Below, one piece after another: positions 14,515 to 20,886 of a DNA stretch of 20,886 nt. The DNA is taken from NCBI GenBank assembly GCA_000720375.1, contig JOAA01000069.1, positions 1-20,886 of the forward strand, written 5' to 3'. The DNA comes from Rhodococcus rhodnii (GTDB lineage: Bacteria; Actinomycetota; Actinomycetes; Mycobacteriales; Pseudonocardiaceae). Made by a program: the position numbers and the translations under genes. Position 1 is the first letter of the stretch. Each line of letters starts with the position of its first letter. The notes beneath the pieces were generated by a model. The model was given only the letters and a program-made list of their open reading frames with translations, did not search any database and was not told where the DNA came from.

Positions 14515-17097
14515 ATGGCCGACATGGCGTTCCGTGTACTGGGCCCACTGGAGGTCAGTGTCGGCGGACGAGCGGTTTCACTGGGCGGACGCAAACCGAG
14601 GATGCTGCTGGCGACGTTACTTCTCGATCCGAACAGGACCGTCAGCGTCGATACGTTGGTCGACGTCCTGTGGCCTGGTTCGCCGCCACGCTCAGCCATT
14701 GCCAACGTTCGCACGTACGCACACAGCCTGCGAACCGCGATCGGCGACCGCGTCCGCACACGCTCGGGCGGTTACCAGATCACGGTCGCGACCGGCGAAC
14801 TCGACATGACCACCTTCGAAGCCAAGGCACGGCAAGGCGAACTGGCCGAGGCCACCGCCCTGTGGCGCGGCCGCGCCTTGGCGGACCTGCCACGCAGTCC
14901 GGCGTGGGAGCCGACACTGGCCAGGCTGGAGGAGCTCCGGCTGTCGGTGATCGAGCGGAGCCCGGACGTCCCCATCCCGGACCTGCGTGGCTTGCTCGCC
15001 GAGTACCCGTTGCGCGAGGAACTCTGGCGACTGCTGGTGCAGGCGCTGCACCGCAGCGGACGTACCTCCGAGGCCATGCACGCTTACCGCGAGGCCGAAC
15101 GGGTTCTGGCCGGCGAGCTGGGCACGCGCCCCGGCCCGGACCTGCGCCAGGCTCGTGAGGAGATCCGCGCCGGCGTTTTCCCGGTCTGCCAGCTACCACT
15201 GGACCTTCCCGACTTCACCGGCCGGACGGACATCGTCACCCAGGTCGCGGCGGCATTGACCAAGCCGCCCGCGGCGGTCGTGCTCACCGGCGCGCCAGGC
15301 ACCGGAAAGTCTACTTTGGCCGTCCATATCGGACATAAGGTCGCTTTGTCCTTTCCGGACGGTCAGCTGTACGTGCGACTGCGTGACCCGGCGGACGTCC
15401 TGGCGTACCTGTTGAAAGCCATGGGCGTGGACGATGTTCCAGCCAGCCTTGACGAGCGGGCGGCACGATACCGCTCAGTGCTGGCCCGCCGGGAGATGCT
15501 GGTGGTGCTGGACGACGCCGTCGACGCCGCACAGGTAGCGCCTTTGCTGCCCGGCTCAGGGCGATCCGCCGTGCTGATCACCAGCCGGACGTGGCTGCCC
15601 GAACTTCATGGCGCCGCGCACGTGCACGTCGGTACGTTGACCGACGGTGAAGCGCACGATTTACTGACCCGGGTGGCCGGCGCACACCGAGTCAACGCGG
15701 AACCCGCCCGTGCGAAGGAAATCCTTCGGTCGTGCGGAAATCTTCCGCTGGCGATCCGGGTGGCTGGGACGAAACTCGTCGCCCGGCCGTCGATTCCGTT
15801 GCGGGTTGTGGCCGAAAGACTGGCCGACGAGCGCGGCCGACTCGATGAGCTGACAACCGGAAGCCTGGCGGTACGGACCAGCGTCACCGACAGCTACCTC
15901 CGGCTACCCACCATGGCGGCGCGGGCGTACCGGTTCGCCGGGATGCTCGGCCCGGTCTCCTTTCCCGGCTGGGCGATCGCCGCGCTGCTCGATCGGCCGA
16001 ACGCCGACGACGTGCTCGACACGTTGGTGAATGCCAACCTTCTCGCGGTCTCGGTAGACCCGACCGGCACCCTGCGATATCGGATGCCAGACCTGTTCCG
16101 GTGTTACGCAACCGAACGCTTGTCCGGTGAAACGCGGCGAGAGTTACGCGCGGCCGCGCGCCGTGTCCTGGACGGCTATCTCGCGCTGGCAACACATGCG
16201 GCGACACGCATGCCAGCGCCGTTCCTTGGGATCGTGCCGCGACACAATCGCACCTCGTCCAGCGAAGTTGACGCGACGGCGTGGTTCGACGCGGAAGTGC
16301 CGTCCATCACAGCGATTCTCGAACTCGCCGCCGAGCTCGGCATCCAGCGGCACGCCTGGCGAATTCCGGCCATGACCGCGCCCTACTTCGATTTACGCGG
16401 CAAGCACGCCGATTGGCAGCGTTCCCACGAGATCGCGCTGTCGGGCGTCCGGCAGGAAGAGGACAGGCACGGCGAGGCGATCGTCCTGCGTAACCTGGGC
16501 CAGCTGGCGCTTTACCACGACCGATACGCCGAGGCCGAGGCGGCGACACGGGAATCGCTGCGGCTCTTCGCCGAAACAGAAGATGACACCGGCGTAGGAA
16601 TCGCGCACGCCGGAATCGGCACGACGGCCCGGATCCGCGGCGACTACGAGGGCGCGCTGCGGCATCACCAGCGGGCACTGCAGATTTTCGCCCGTACCGA
16701 AAAGCCGCATTTCGAGGCCGCTGCCCGAATCGCGATCGGAACGGCTCTGCTTGCCCAGCAAAGACTTCCCGCGGCCGAACACTGGCTGACCGGCGCACGG
16801 CAGCTGTCGGCGCGGATCGGCGACCGGCACCGCGAAGCACACGCTCTGCAACGGCTGGCCGGACTCAGGGAGCCGAAGCAAGCTCTCAGTCACCTGACCG
16901 AGGCAACCGACATGTTCCACAGCATGGGAGACGACCACTGCGTGGCGTACGCGCGACAGCACACTGGGGAGTTGTTGCTGCGTACCGGGGACCGCGCGCG
17001 AGCACGGGATCTGCTGGGCGACTCGCTGGACGCGCACCTGCGCGCCGGCGACCACCAGTCCGCCGCTGAGGTGTCCCAGCTGCTGGACCGACGTTGA
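14515..17097 (+). CDS. SARP/BTAD - NB-ARC - TPR transcriptional regulator (AfsR-like)
   Basis: The protein is 860 aa from ATG 14515; ATG 14524 is an alternative, and neither has a strong Shine-Dalgarno. Residues 1-95 are an OmpR-type winged helix (MAFRVLGPLEVSVGG, RKPRMLLATLLLDPNRTVS). Residues 96-217 are a BTAD with YPLREELWRLLVQALHRSGR and the ending LGTRPGPDLRQ. Residues 230-480 are an NB-ARC ATPase with Walker A GAPGTGKST (259-267), Walker B MLVVLDD (328-334) and GNLPLA (408-413). From about 645 to 855 there are TPR repeats (EAIVLRNLGQLALYHDRYAEAEA and others). SARPs bind heptameric direct repeats and activate transcription; the NB-ARC/TPR part senses ligands or ATP. The BTAD is some 10-15 residues shorter than usual between helices (ERSPDVPIPDLRGL). 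Its probable target is the ATPase operon 70 bp downstream. Confidence 0.93.
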   Translation: MADMAFRVLGPLEVSVGGRAVSLGGRKPRMLLATLLLDPNRTVSVDTLVDVLWPGSPPRSAIANVRTYAHSLRTAIGDRVRTRSGGYQITVATGELDMTTFEAKARQGELAEATALWRGRALADLPRSPAWEPTLARLEELRLSVIERSPDVPIPDLRGLLAEYPLREELWRLLVQALHRSGRTSEAMHAYREAERVLAGELGTRPGPDLRQAREEIRAGVFPVCQLPLDLPDFTGRTDIVTQVAAALTKPPAAVVLTGAPGTGKSTLAVHIGHKVALSFPDGQLYVRLRDPADVLAYLLKAMGVDDVPASLDERAARYRSVLARREMLVVLDDAVDAAQVAPLLPGSGRSAVLITSRTWLPELHGAAHVHVGTLTDGEAHDLLTRVAGAHRVNAEPARAKEILRSCGNLPLAIRVAGTKLVARPSIPLRVVAERLADERGRLDELTTGSLAVRTSVTDSYLRLPTMAARAYRFAGMLGPVSFPGWAIAALLDRPNADDVLDTLVNANLLAVSVDPTGTLRYRMPDLFRCYATERLSGETRRELRAAARRVLDGYLALATHAATRMPAPFLGIVPRHNRTSSSEVDATAWFDAEVPSITAILELAAELGIQRHAWRIPAMTAPYFDLRGKHADWQRSHEIALSGVRQEEDRHGEAIVLRNLGQLALYHDRYAEAEAATRESLRLFAETEDDTGVGIAHAGIGTTARIRGDYEGALRHHQRALQIFARTEKPHFEAAARIAIGTALLAQQRLPAAEHWLTGARQLSARIGDRHREAHALQRLAGLREPKQALSHLTEATDMFHSMGDDHCVAYARQHTGELLLRTGDRARARDLLGDSLDAHLRAGDHQSAAEVSQLLDRR

Positions 17098-17125
17098 GTA
17101 CTGAGTGGAATGTCTTCTGCCCACC

Positions 17126-17159
17126 CGGGTGAGAACCCCGGTGAGATCAACAGTATCTT
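17126..17159 (+). promoter_or_regulatory. Promoter of the FtsK-like operon with two GGTGAGA heptamers (SARP-type site)
   Basis: Two perfect GGTGAGA copies lie at 17128-17134 and 17140-17146 (12-base period) inside the longer near-repeats CGGGTGAGAAC and CCGGTGAGATC. A -10-like TATCTT (17154-17159) starts seven bases after the second copy, and no -35 box is apparent. Known SARP/AfsR sites are direct heptamers with an 11-base period, ending 8 bases before -10 and replacing the -35 element. The layout here is one base off in each spacing. The ATG at 17168 lies nine bases after the -10, so the transcript would be leaderless or nearly so. Confidence 0.6.
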
Positions 17160-17167
17160 GTGGCGGC

Positions 17168-17428
17168 ATGGCGGGTGTTGAGGACATCAAGGCTGGAATC
17201 GCGTTGGCGAACGAGAAGTCCCTTGCCGGGATCGCTGCGATCACACAGGCTTCTATGCAACTGGACGAGGCACGCAACGCACTGCTCTCCGCCACCCAAG
17301 GCAGCAGTCAATCCGACGTGAGCCAGGCGCAGGGCCTGCTCACCGAGGCGCTGCAGGTGCTGGCGGGCGCGCAGGGCGCCATCCAGGCGAGCATCTCGTC
17401 CGCCGAGGGATACGCGAACCGGCTTTGA
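17168..17428 (+). CDS. Small all-helical protein, first gene of the FtsK-like operon
   Basis: This 86-aa hydrophilic/alanine-rich protein (MAGVEDIKAGIALANEKSLA...) has no Cys, no Trp, no signal peptide and no membrane segment. Two long amphipathic helices (about 3-43 and 50-83) are separated by a polar turn, QGSSQSD (44-50), giving a helical hairpin of WXG100-like size but without the WXG motif. I chose ATG 17168; there is no good Shine-Dalgarno, which fits a leaderless transcript from the TATCTT box. It shares four bases (TTGA) with the next gene. Proteins of this kind occur beside FtsK/SpoIIIE-type ATPases in actinomycetes and may be their partners or substrates. No specific function is recognised. 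Confidence 0.78.
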   Translation: MAGVEDIKAGIALANEKSLAGIAAITQASMQLDEARNALLSATQGSSQSDVSQAQGLLTEALQVLAGAQGAIQASISSAEGYANRL

Positions 17429-17670
17429 CTATTTCGGAGTTGGCCGGTGCGCTGCGTGACGTGAACCTCACGCTGGAACGAGCTCGCGCGACCACTGCGA
17501 CCGCGGTTCCGTTACTGGCCGAGTCCCGGGCGACACTGTTGGCGGTAAGCAGGGACCCGAACGGGTATGACCCTGTCGAGCTTGATCTCGCGATGGCACA
17601 GTTGTCAACGGCCGGGGAGCTGATCAACCTGGCCCGTCAGTCGCTACTGGACTACTTGTTGAGGCTGTGA
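17425..17670 (+). CDS. Second small helical protein of the FtsK-like operon
   Basis: This 81-aa protein starts at TTG 17425, which overlaps the stop of the preceding gene (TTGA), so translation is probably coupled. It is again a two-helix hairpin: residues 2-43 and 49-80 flank a turn, SRDPNGYDP (42-50). The composition (Leu, Ala, Arg, Thr) and length resemble its neighbour, suggesting the two could pair like ESX dimers, although there is no WXG motif and no C-terminal YxxxD/E export signal. The stop TGA directly abuts the ATG of the ATPase gene. No known family is recognised with confidence. Confidence 0.75.
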   Translation: MTISELAGALRDVNLTLERARATTATAVPLLAESRATLLAVSRDPNGYDPVELDLAMAQLSTAGELINLARQSLLDYLLRL

Positions 17671-20373
17671 ATGTTGGGCAGAGGCGAACGCCGGCAGCGC
17701 GCACAGGACGCGCTTGACGAGTTGCGTAAGGCACTGCGGCTCGCGCTCGGCGCAGCCCAAGCGACTCGGCAAGCCGCGCAGACCACCAAGGACCAGCTCG
17801 AATTCGAGCAGGCGGTGATGCGGCTCGGTCTGGCCACGGCCAGACTCGATCCGGAGATCACCGAGCTGCGCGGCCGCCCGGCGTTGGCCAGGACGTGGGA
17901 GAAGGTGATCGCCGAACGCGACGAGCTCTACGCGCGCTGGCATCCGGAAGGTCCGGAGCGGCTGCGCAGGCTCGTCGCGGCGGCGGCGCCAGGAGCTGCG
18001 GGTTTGCCGTGGCACGACTGGCTGAGCAAGGTCGGCGAGGACACCGGTGGCGTCGCACCGGCGATGTGGCGCGTCGGCACGGCCGTGGTGGAAGAGGCAC
18101 CGCGCGAGGACGAGTTCCCGGTCGCGGTGCCGTTGCTCGACCGCGCGCACCTGCGGGTGAACTCGGCGCCGGACAACCGGTCCGTTGTGGACTCATTGGT
18201 CGAGACGTTGCTGCTGCGGCTGATGAGCTACTTCCGGCCGGGCCTTGTCAAGGTCCACCTGTGGGACATCGGCCACTTGACCGGTTCATTGCCCAATCTG
18301 CAACCGTTGACGTCAGCCGGTTTACTCACTGTTCATGATCCGACCCGGCTGGACGACCTGCTGGCCGATCTGGCCGGGCACATCCGGCGGGTGCACGCCA
18401 AGGCCATGCGCGAAGGCGAAACGTCGCTGCGTTCGGTCTGCGTCGCCAAGGGTGAGCGGATCGAGCCGTGGCGCGTCGTCGTGCTGTTCGGCAACGGCGA
18501 GCGCCTGCCCGACGAGCAACAGCGCGAGCTGCAACGCGTCGCCCGGACCGGGATCGACGCGGGCGTGAGCCTGATCTGCGTCGACGTCCCGCTGTCGGCG
18601 AACAGTCCACTAGAGACAATCGCGTTCACCGATTCGCGGCACGCGACGACCAGCATGACCGGTCCCGGCGTGCGCTTCCGCCCGGACGACGCCCCGGACG
18701 GCAGTCTGGCCAGCCGTGCGGCCGCCGCGATCGCCGCGGACTTGGTCGCGCGCCGGGGCAAGCCGCGGACGTTCGACGATCTACTGCCGGAACAACTCGG
18801 CAAGCTCAGCTCGAAGGAGGAGCTGCGTGCCCCGGTCGGTTTCGCCGACGGTGTGCCGGTCGAGGTGGTGATCGGCGACGCGACACCGCACGCGCTGATC
18901 GCCGGCCCGAGCGGATCGGGCAAGACGAACTTCCTGTACGCGATGCTCGGCGGGCTCGCTGCTCGGTACGCGCCCAGCGAGCTCGAACTGTACCTTTTGG
19001 ACTTCAAGGAAGGGGTGTCGTTCGCGGGTCTCGCGCCGGGACGCAAGGATCCGAGCTGGCTGCCGCAGGCGCGGCTGGTCGGCGTGAACGTCAACACCGA
19101 CCGTGAATTCGGCTTGGCGTTGCTGCGTTTCCTGACCGAGGAACTGGCGCGGCGGGCGGAGGCGGCCAAACGCCAGGAGGTCACCAAGCTCGCCGAACTG
19201 CGTGAGGCCGAGCCGGAAGGACACTGGCCGCGGATCGTCGCGGTGATCGACGAGTTCCAGGCGCTGTTCGGCGGCCGGGACCGGATCACCCAGCAGGCCA
19301 CGGTGTTGCTGGAGGACGTCGCTCGGCGCGGGCGTTCGCAGGGCATCCACCTGGTGCTGGCCAGCCAGGACATCGCCGGGATCGAGGCGTTCTGGGGCAA
19401 GCCCGCGGTGTTCGAGCAGTGCACGCTGCGGATCGCGATGCCGAAAGCCAAGCGCGTGCTGTCGGAGACCAACAACGCGGCGTTCAGCCTGCCCCGCTGG
19501 CATGCCGTGATCAACCATGATTCCGGCGTGCCACACGGAAACCAGATCGCGCACATCCCGGACGCCTCGGCGAAGGGAACGTTCGACGCGCTGCAGGCCC
19601 GGCTCTGGGCAACCGGGAACTCGTTGGCACCAAGGCTTTTCGACGGCGCACACCAACCGTTGCTCGCCGAGTCCCCGGACTTCGCCGACCCACCGGGACC
19701 ACTGCTCGGGCAGATCATCGACGTGGAATGCCGCGCCGCGACCATGGCACTGGACGCGGTGCCCGGCCGTAACCTCGCAGTGGTCGGCACGGCGACAGCG
19801 GACGCATTGTCCATTATGGAGAGCATCACGTTCTCCTTGGCGCGTAAGCACTCCCCCGGCTCGGCGGACTTCAGCATCTGGTGCGCCGTGCCCGCGTTGC
19901 AGGAACGGGTCACCCGACTGGCGAAGATCCTCACGGCCATCGGCCACTCGGTGGACCACCGGACGGACGAAGCAATCGCCAAACTAGCGCCCGCTTCAGG
20001 AGAACGCCCTCGGTACATCCTGTTCTTCGCGGTGGACGCGGCACACCAATGGCTGGAGCGCAAGGAACCACCCGCGATGCGCAGCGGCCTGGACGACCTA
20101 CGCGCGTTGCTGAAGAACGGACCCGCCAACCACGTGCACACCTTCGGCTGGTGGCGCGGCGTCGGAAGGCTGAAGGACACCCTAGGCTTCGGCGGAACGG
20201 ACGACATCGGCGCCTGGGTAGCACTGGACGTCCAAGGCGCGGAGCTGAACGCCCTCGCCGCCGGCCAGGTCATCGACTGGGCGCCGCGGCCGAAACGAGC
20301 GATCTACTTCGACAAGTCGACCCACAGCTCACCCGACGTGATCATCCCCTTCGACACGGTGGAGTCGGAATGA
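17671..20373 (+). CDS. Soluble FtsK/SpoIIIE-type ATPase with three P-loop-like modules
   Basis: This 900-aa protein starts at ATG 17671, immediately after the preceding stop. Residues 1-95 are coiled-coil-like helices. Residues 133-345 look like a degenerate ATPase module (LRVNSAPDNRSVVDSLVETL, WRVVVLFGN). Residues 390-635 are the intact FtsK/SpoIIIE domain, with Walker A GPSGSGKT (412-419), Walker B IVAVIDEFQ (522-530) and GRSQGIHLVLASQD (554-567). Residues 680-893 are a second degenerate module (VVGTATADAL in place of Walker A, RYILFFAVDAA as a strand). No transmembrane segment is present, unlike FtsK or EccC of type VII secretion. Three tandem modules recall EccC, but there the first one is the active one. 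The substrate (DNA or protein) is unknown. The stop overlaps the next start as ATGA. Confidence 0.9.
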   Translation: MLGRGERRQRAQDALDELRKALRLALGAAQATRQAAQTTKDQLEFEQAVMRLGLATARLDPEITELRGRPALARTWEKVIAERDELYARWHPEGPERLRRLVAAAAPGAAGLPWHDWLSKVGEDTGGVAPAMWRVGTAVVEEAPREDEFPVAVPLLDRAHLRVNSAPDNRSVVDSLVETLLLRLMSYFRPGLVKVHLWDIGHLTGSLPNLQPLTSAGLLTVHDPTRLDDLLADLAGHIRRVHAKAMREGETSLRSVCVAKGERIEPWRVVVLFGNGERLPDEQQRELQRVARTGIDAGVSLICVDVPLSANSPLETIAFTDSRHATTSMTGPGVRFRPDDAPDGSLASRAAAAIAADLVARRGKPRTFDDLLPEQLGKLSSKEELRAPVGFADGVPVEVVIGDATPHALIAGPSGSGKTNFLYAMLGGLAARYAPSELELYLLDFKEGVSFAGLAPGRKDPSWLPQARLVGVNVNTDREFGLALLRFLTEELARRAEAAKRQEVTKLAELREAEPEGHWPRIVAVIDEFQALFGGRDRITQQATVLLEDVARRGRSQGIHLVLASQDIAGIEAFWGKPAVFEQCTLRIAMPKAKRVLSETNNAAFSLPRWHAVINHDSGVPHGNQIAHIPDASAKGTFDALQARLWATGNSLAPRLFDGAHQPLLAESPDFADPPGPLLGQIIDVECRAATMALDAVPGRNLAVVGTATADALSIMESITFSLARKHSPGSADFSIWCAVPALQERVTRLAKILTAIGHSVDHRTDEAIAKLAPASGERPRYILFFAVDAAHQWLERKEPPAMRSGLDDLRALLKNGPANHVHTFGWWRGVGRLKDTLGFGGTDDIGAWVALDVQGAELNALAAGQVIDWAPRPKRAIYFDKSTHSSPDVIIPFDTVESE

Positions 20374-20735
20374 CGGACGACCCGGTCGCGCAGTACAAGG
20401 AAATCCTCGACCTGACCCGCCAAGCCTCACAGCAACTGGCGGACCGCGAACGCCGCCGCCGAGTCGAAGTCGTCACGGAGATAACGGCAGCGGAAAAGGC
20501 GATCAAACAAGCGACCGAGCAAGAGGAGCAGGTCAAGAAGGAGATCACCGGCTGGTGGCGGCAAGTCGCCGCCCGGCTCGCCGGCCTGACCTGGATCACG
20601 CCCGGCCGCCCGCCAGAACCGGACCCAGCCGGCCGACCGGACCGCCTCGACACCTACCTGGCCGAGATCGAACCAGCCACAAACGTCTTCGTCGCCGCCC
20701 TACGCAAAGCCGTGTGGCCCAAGAAACTCTCCTAA
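20370..20735 (+). CDS. Coiled-coil protein, last gene of the FtsK-like operon
   Basis: The protein is 121 aa from ATG 20370, which overlaps the ATPase stop (ATGA); GGAG (20361-20364) lies five bases upstream. Residues 5-66 are a long charged helix rich in Glu, Arg and Gln (LTRQASQQLADRERRRRVEV and on to KKEITGWW), likely a coiled coil. It is followed by WRQVAARLAGLTWITPG (62-78), a proline-rich stretch (80-88) and a short helical tail ending in WPKKLS. There is no signal peptide or membrane helix. It is not recognised. The strict overlap with the ATPase gene suggests that it acts with the ATPase, perhaps as an adaptor. Confidence 0.78.
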   Translation: MTDDPVAQYKEILDLTRQASQQLADRERRRRVEVVTEITAAEKAIKQATEQEEQVKKEITGWWRQVAARLAGLTWITPGRPPEPDPAGRPDRLDTYLAEIEPATNVFVAALRKAVWPKKLS

Positions 20736-20886
20736 GCCCAGTTACGGCCCCACCCGACTTTAATGAGTCCCTCAACCCCACCCCCGAACATCCCCCACCA
20801 CTCCCGGGCAGGGGGTCGGCAAAGTTGATCACCCGGTTCATAGGTCGGGCACGGCCTCGTTGATCATGTGATTGTCGAAGTCCCAT
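20736..20886. other. Gene-poor right edge
   Basis: The final 151 bases hold no convincing gene or strong terminator. A C-run/G-run pair (CCCCC near 20793, GGGGG near 20813) could make a weak hairpin. TTGATCA occurs twice in direct orientation (20825-20831 and about 20860-20866). On the minus strand a frame entering from the edge reads WDFDNHMINEAVPDL and stops at 20838-20840; it could be the tail of a neighbouring gene, but 15 codons are too few to judge. Confidence 0.4.

Noticed and set aside
18333..20273. A 646-codon open frame antisense to the FtsK-like ATPase gene
   Set aside because: It is Ser/Arg/Ala-rich with no family motifs and mirrors a clearly coding plus-strand gene with Walker motifs; long antisense frames are common at this GC content.
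17168..20735. A genuine ESX/type VII secretion locus
   Set aside because: There is no WXG motif, no EccB/EccD/EccE, no mycosin, and the ATPase has no transmembrane helices; only the general plan is similar.

Overview
The base composition, codon use (G/C third positions, frequent GTG/TTG starts) and gene families point to a high-GC actinomycete. The most likely group is Pseudonocardiales: the window holds F420-type luciferase-like oxidoreductases, a SARP-NB-ARC-TPR regulator, CbtAB under a cobalamin riboswitch, a chitinase with a DasR-type operator, and cytosolic FtsK-like ATPases with small helical partners. This is an accessory-looking chromosomal stretch, not a phage or plasmid core. The genus is inferred.

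Left edge (1-461). The first bases appear to be the 5' end of an IS630-type transposase on the minus strand, leaving the window. They are followed by about 300 bp of non-coding DNA with degenerate repeats built around CTGCACTCTGAAT and GAACACAACACTCA. Positions 462-4436 hold a redox/detoxification-like block. A minus-strand operon encodes an LLM-class oxidoreductase, then an MBL-fold hydrolase, then a PPOX-fold protein, with 4-base stop/start overlaps at both junctions. It is divergent from a PadR-family regulator across a 73-bp gap carrying an inverted repeat. A second LLM-class oxidoreductase lies convergent to padR.

Positions 4619-11334 hold plus-strand hydrolases and a ligase. They are an M15-type (VanY-like) metallopeptidase without a signal peptide, a secreted M14 carboxypeptidase with a C-terminal P-domain, an SRPBCC-acyl-CoA ligase fusion, and a secreted GH18 chitinase. 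The chitinase promoter has a DasR-like dre site between its -35 and -10 boxes. Strong hairpins follow the carboxypeptidase and chitinase genes, and a separate near-perfect 24-bp inverted repeat lies downstream of the chitinase.

Positions 11523-14470 hold a GNAT acetyltransferase, a small conserved protein distantly like PrimPol-type proteins, and the cobalt transporter genes cbtB-cbtA. All four are on the minus strand. A cobalamin riboswitch precedes cbtB, and a histidine-phosphatase gene is divergent from it.

Positions 14515-20735 are the most interesting part. A large SARP/BTAD-NB-ARC-TPR regulator is followed by a tightly packed four-gene operon: two small all-helical proteins of 86 and 81 aa, a 900-aa soluble FtsK/SpoIIIE-type ATPase with three P-loop-like modules of which only the middle one is intact, and a 121-aa coiled-coil protein. 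Two perfect GGTGAGA heptamers lie just upstream of a -10-like TATCTT in the operon promoter, an arrangement close to that of known SARP operators. This suggests a switchable ATPase system of unknown function controlled by the adjacent sensor-regulator. The last 150 bp hold no convincing gene.
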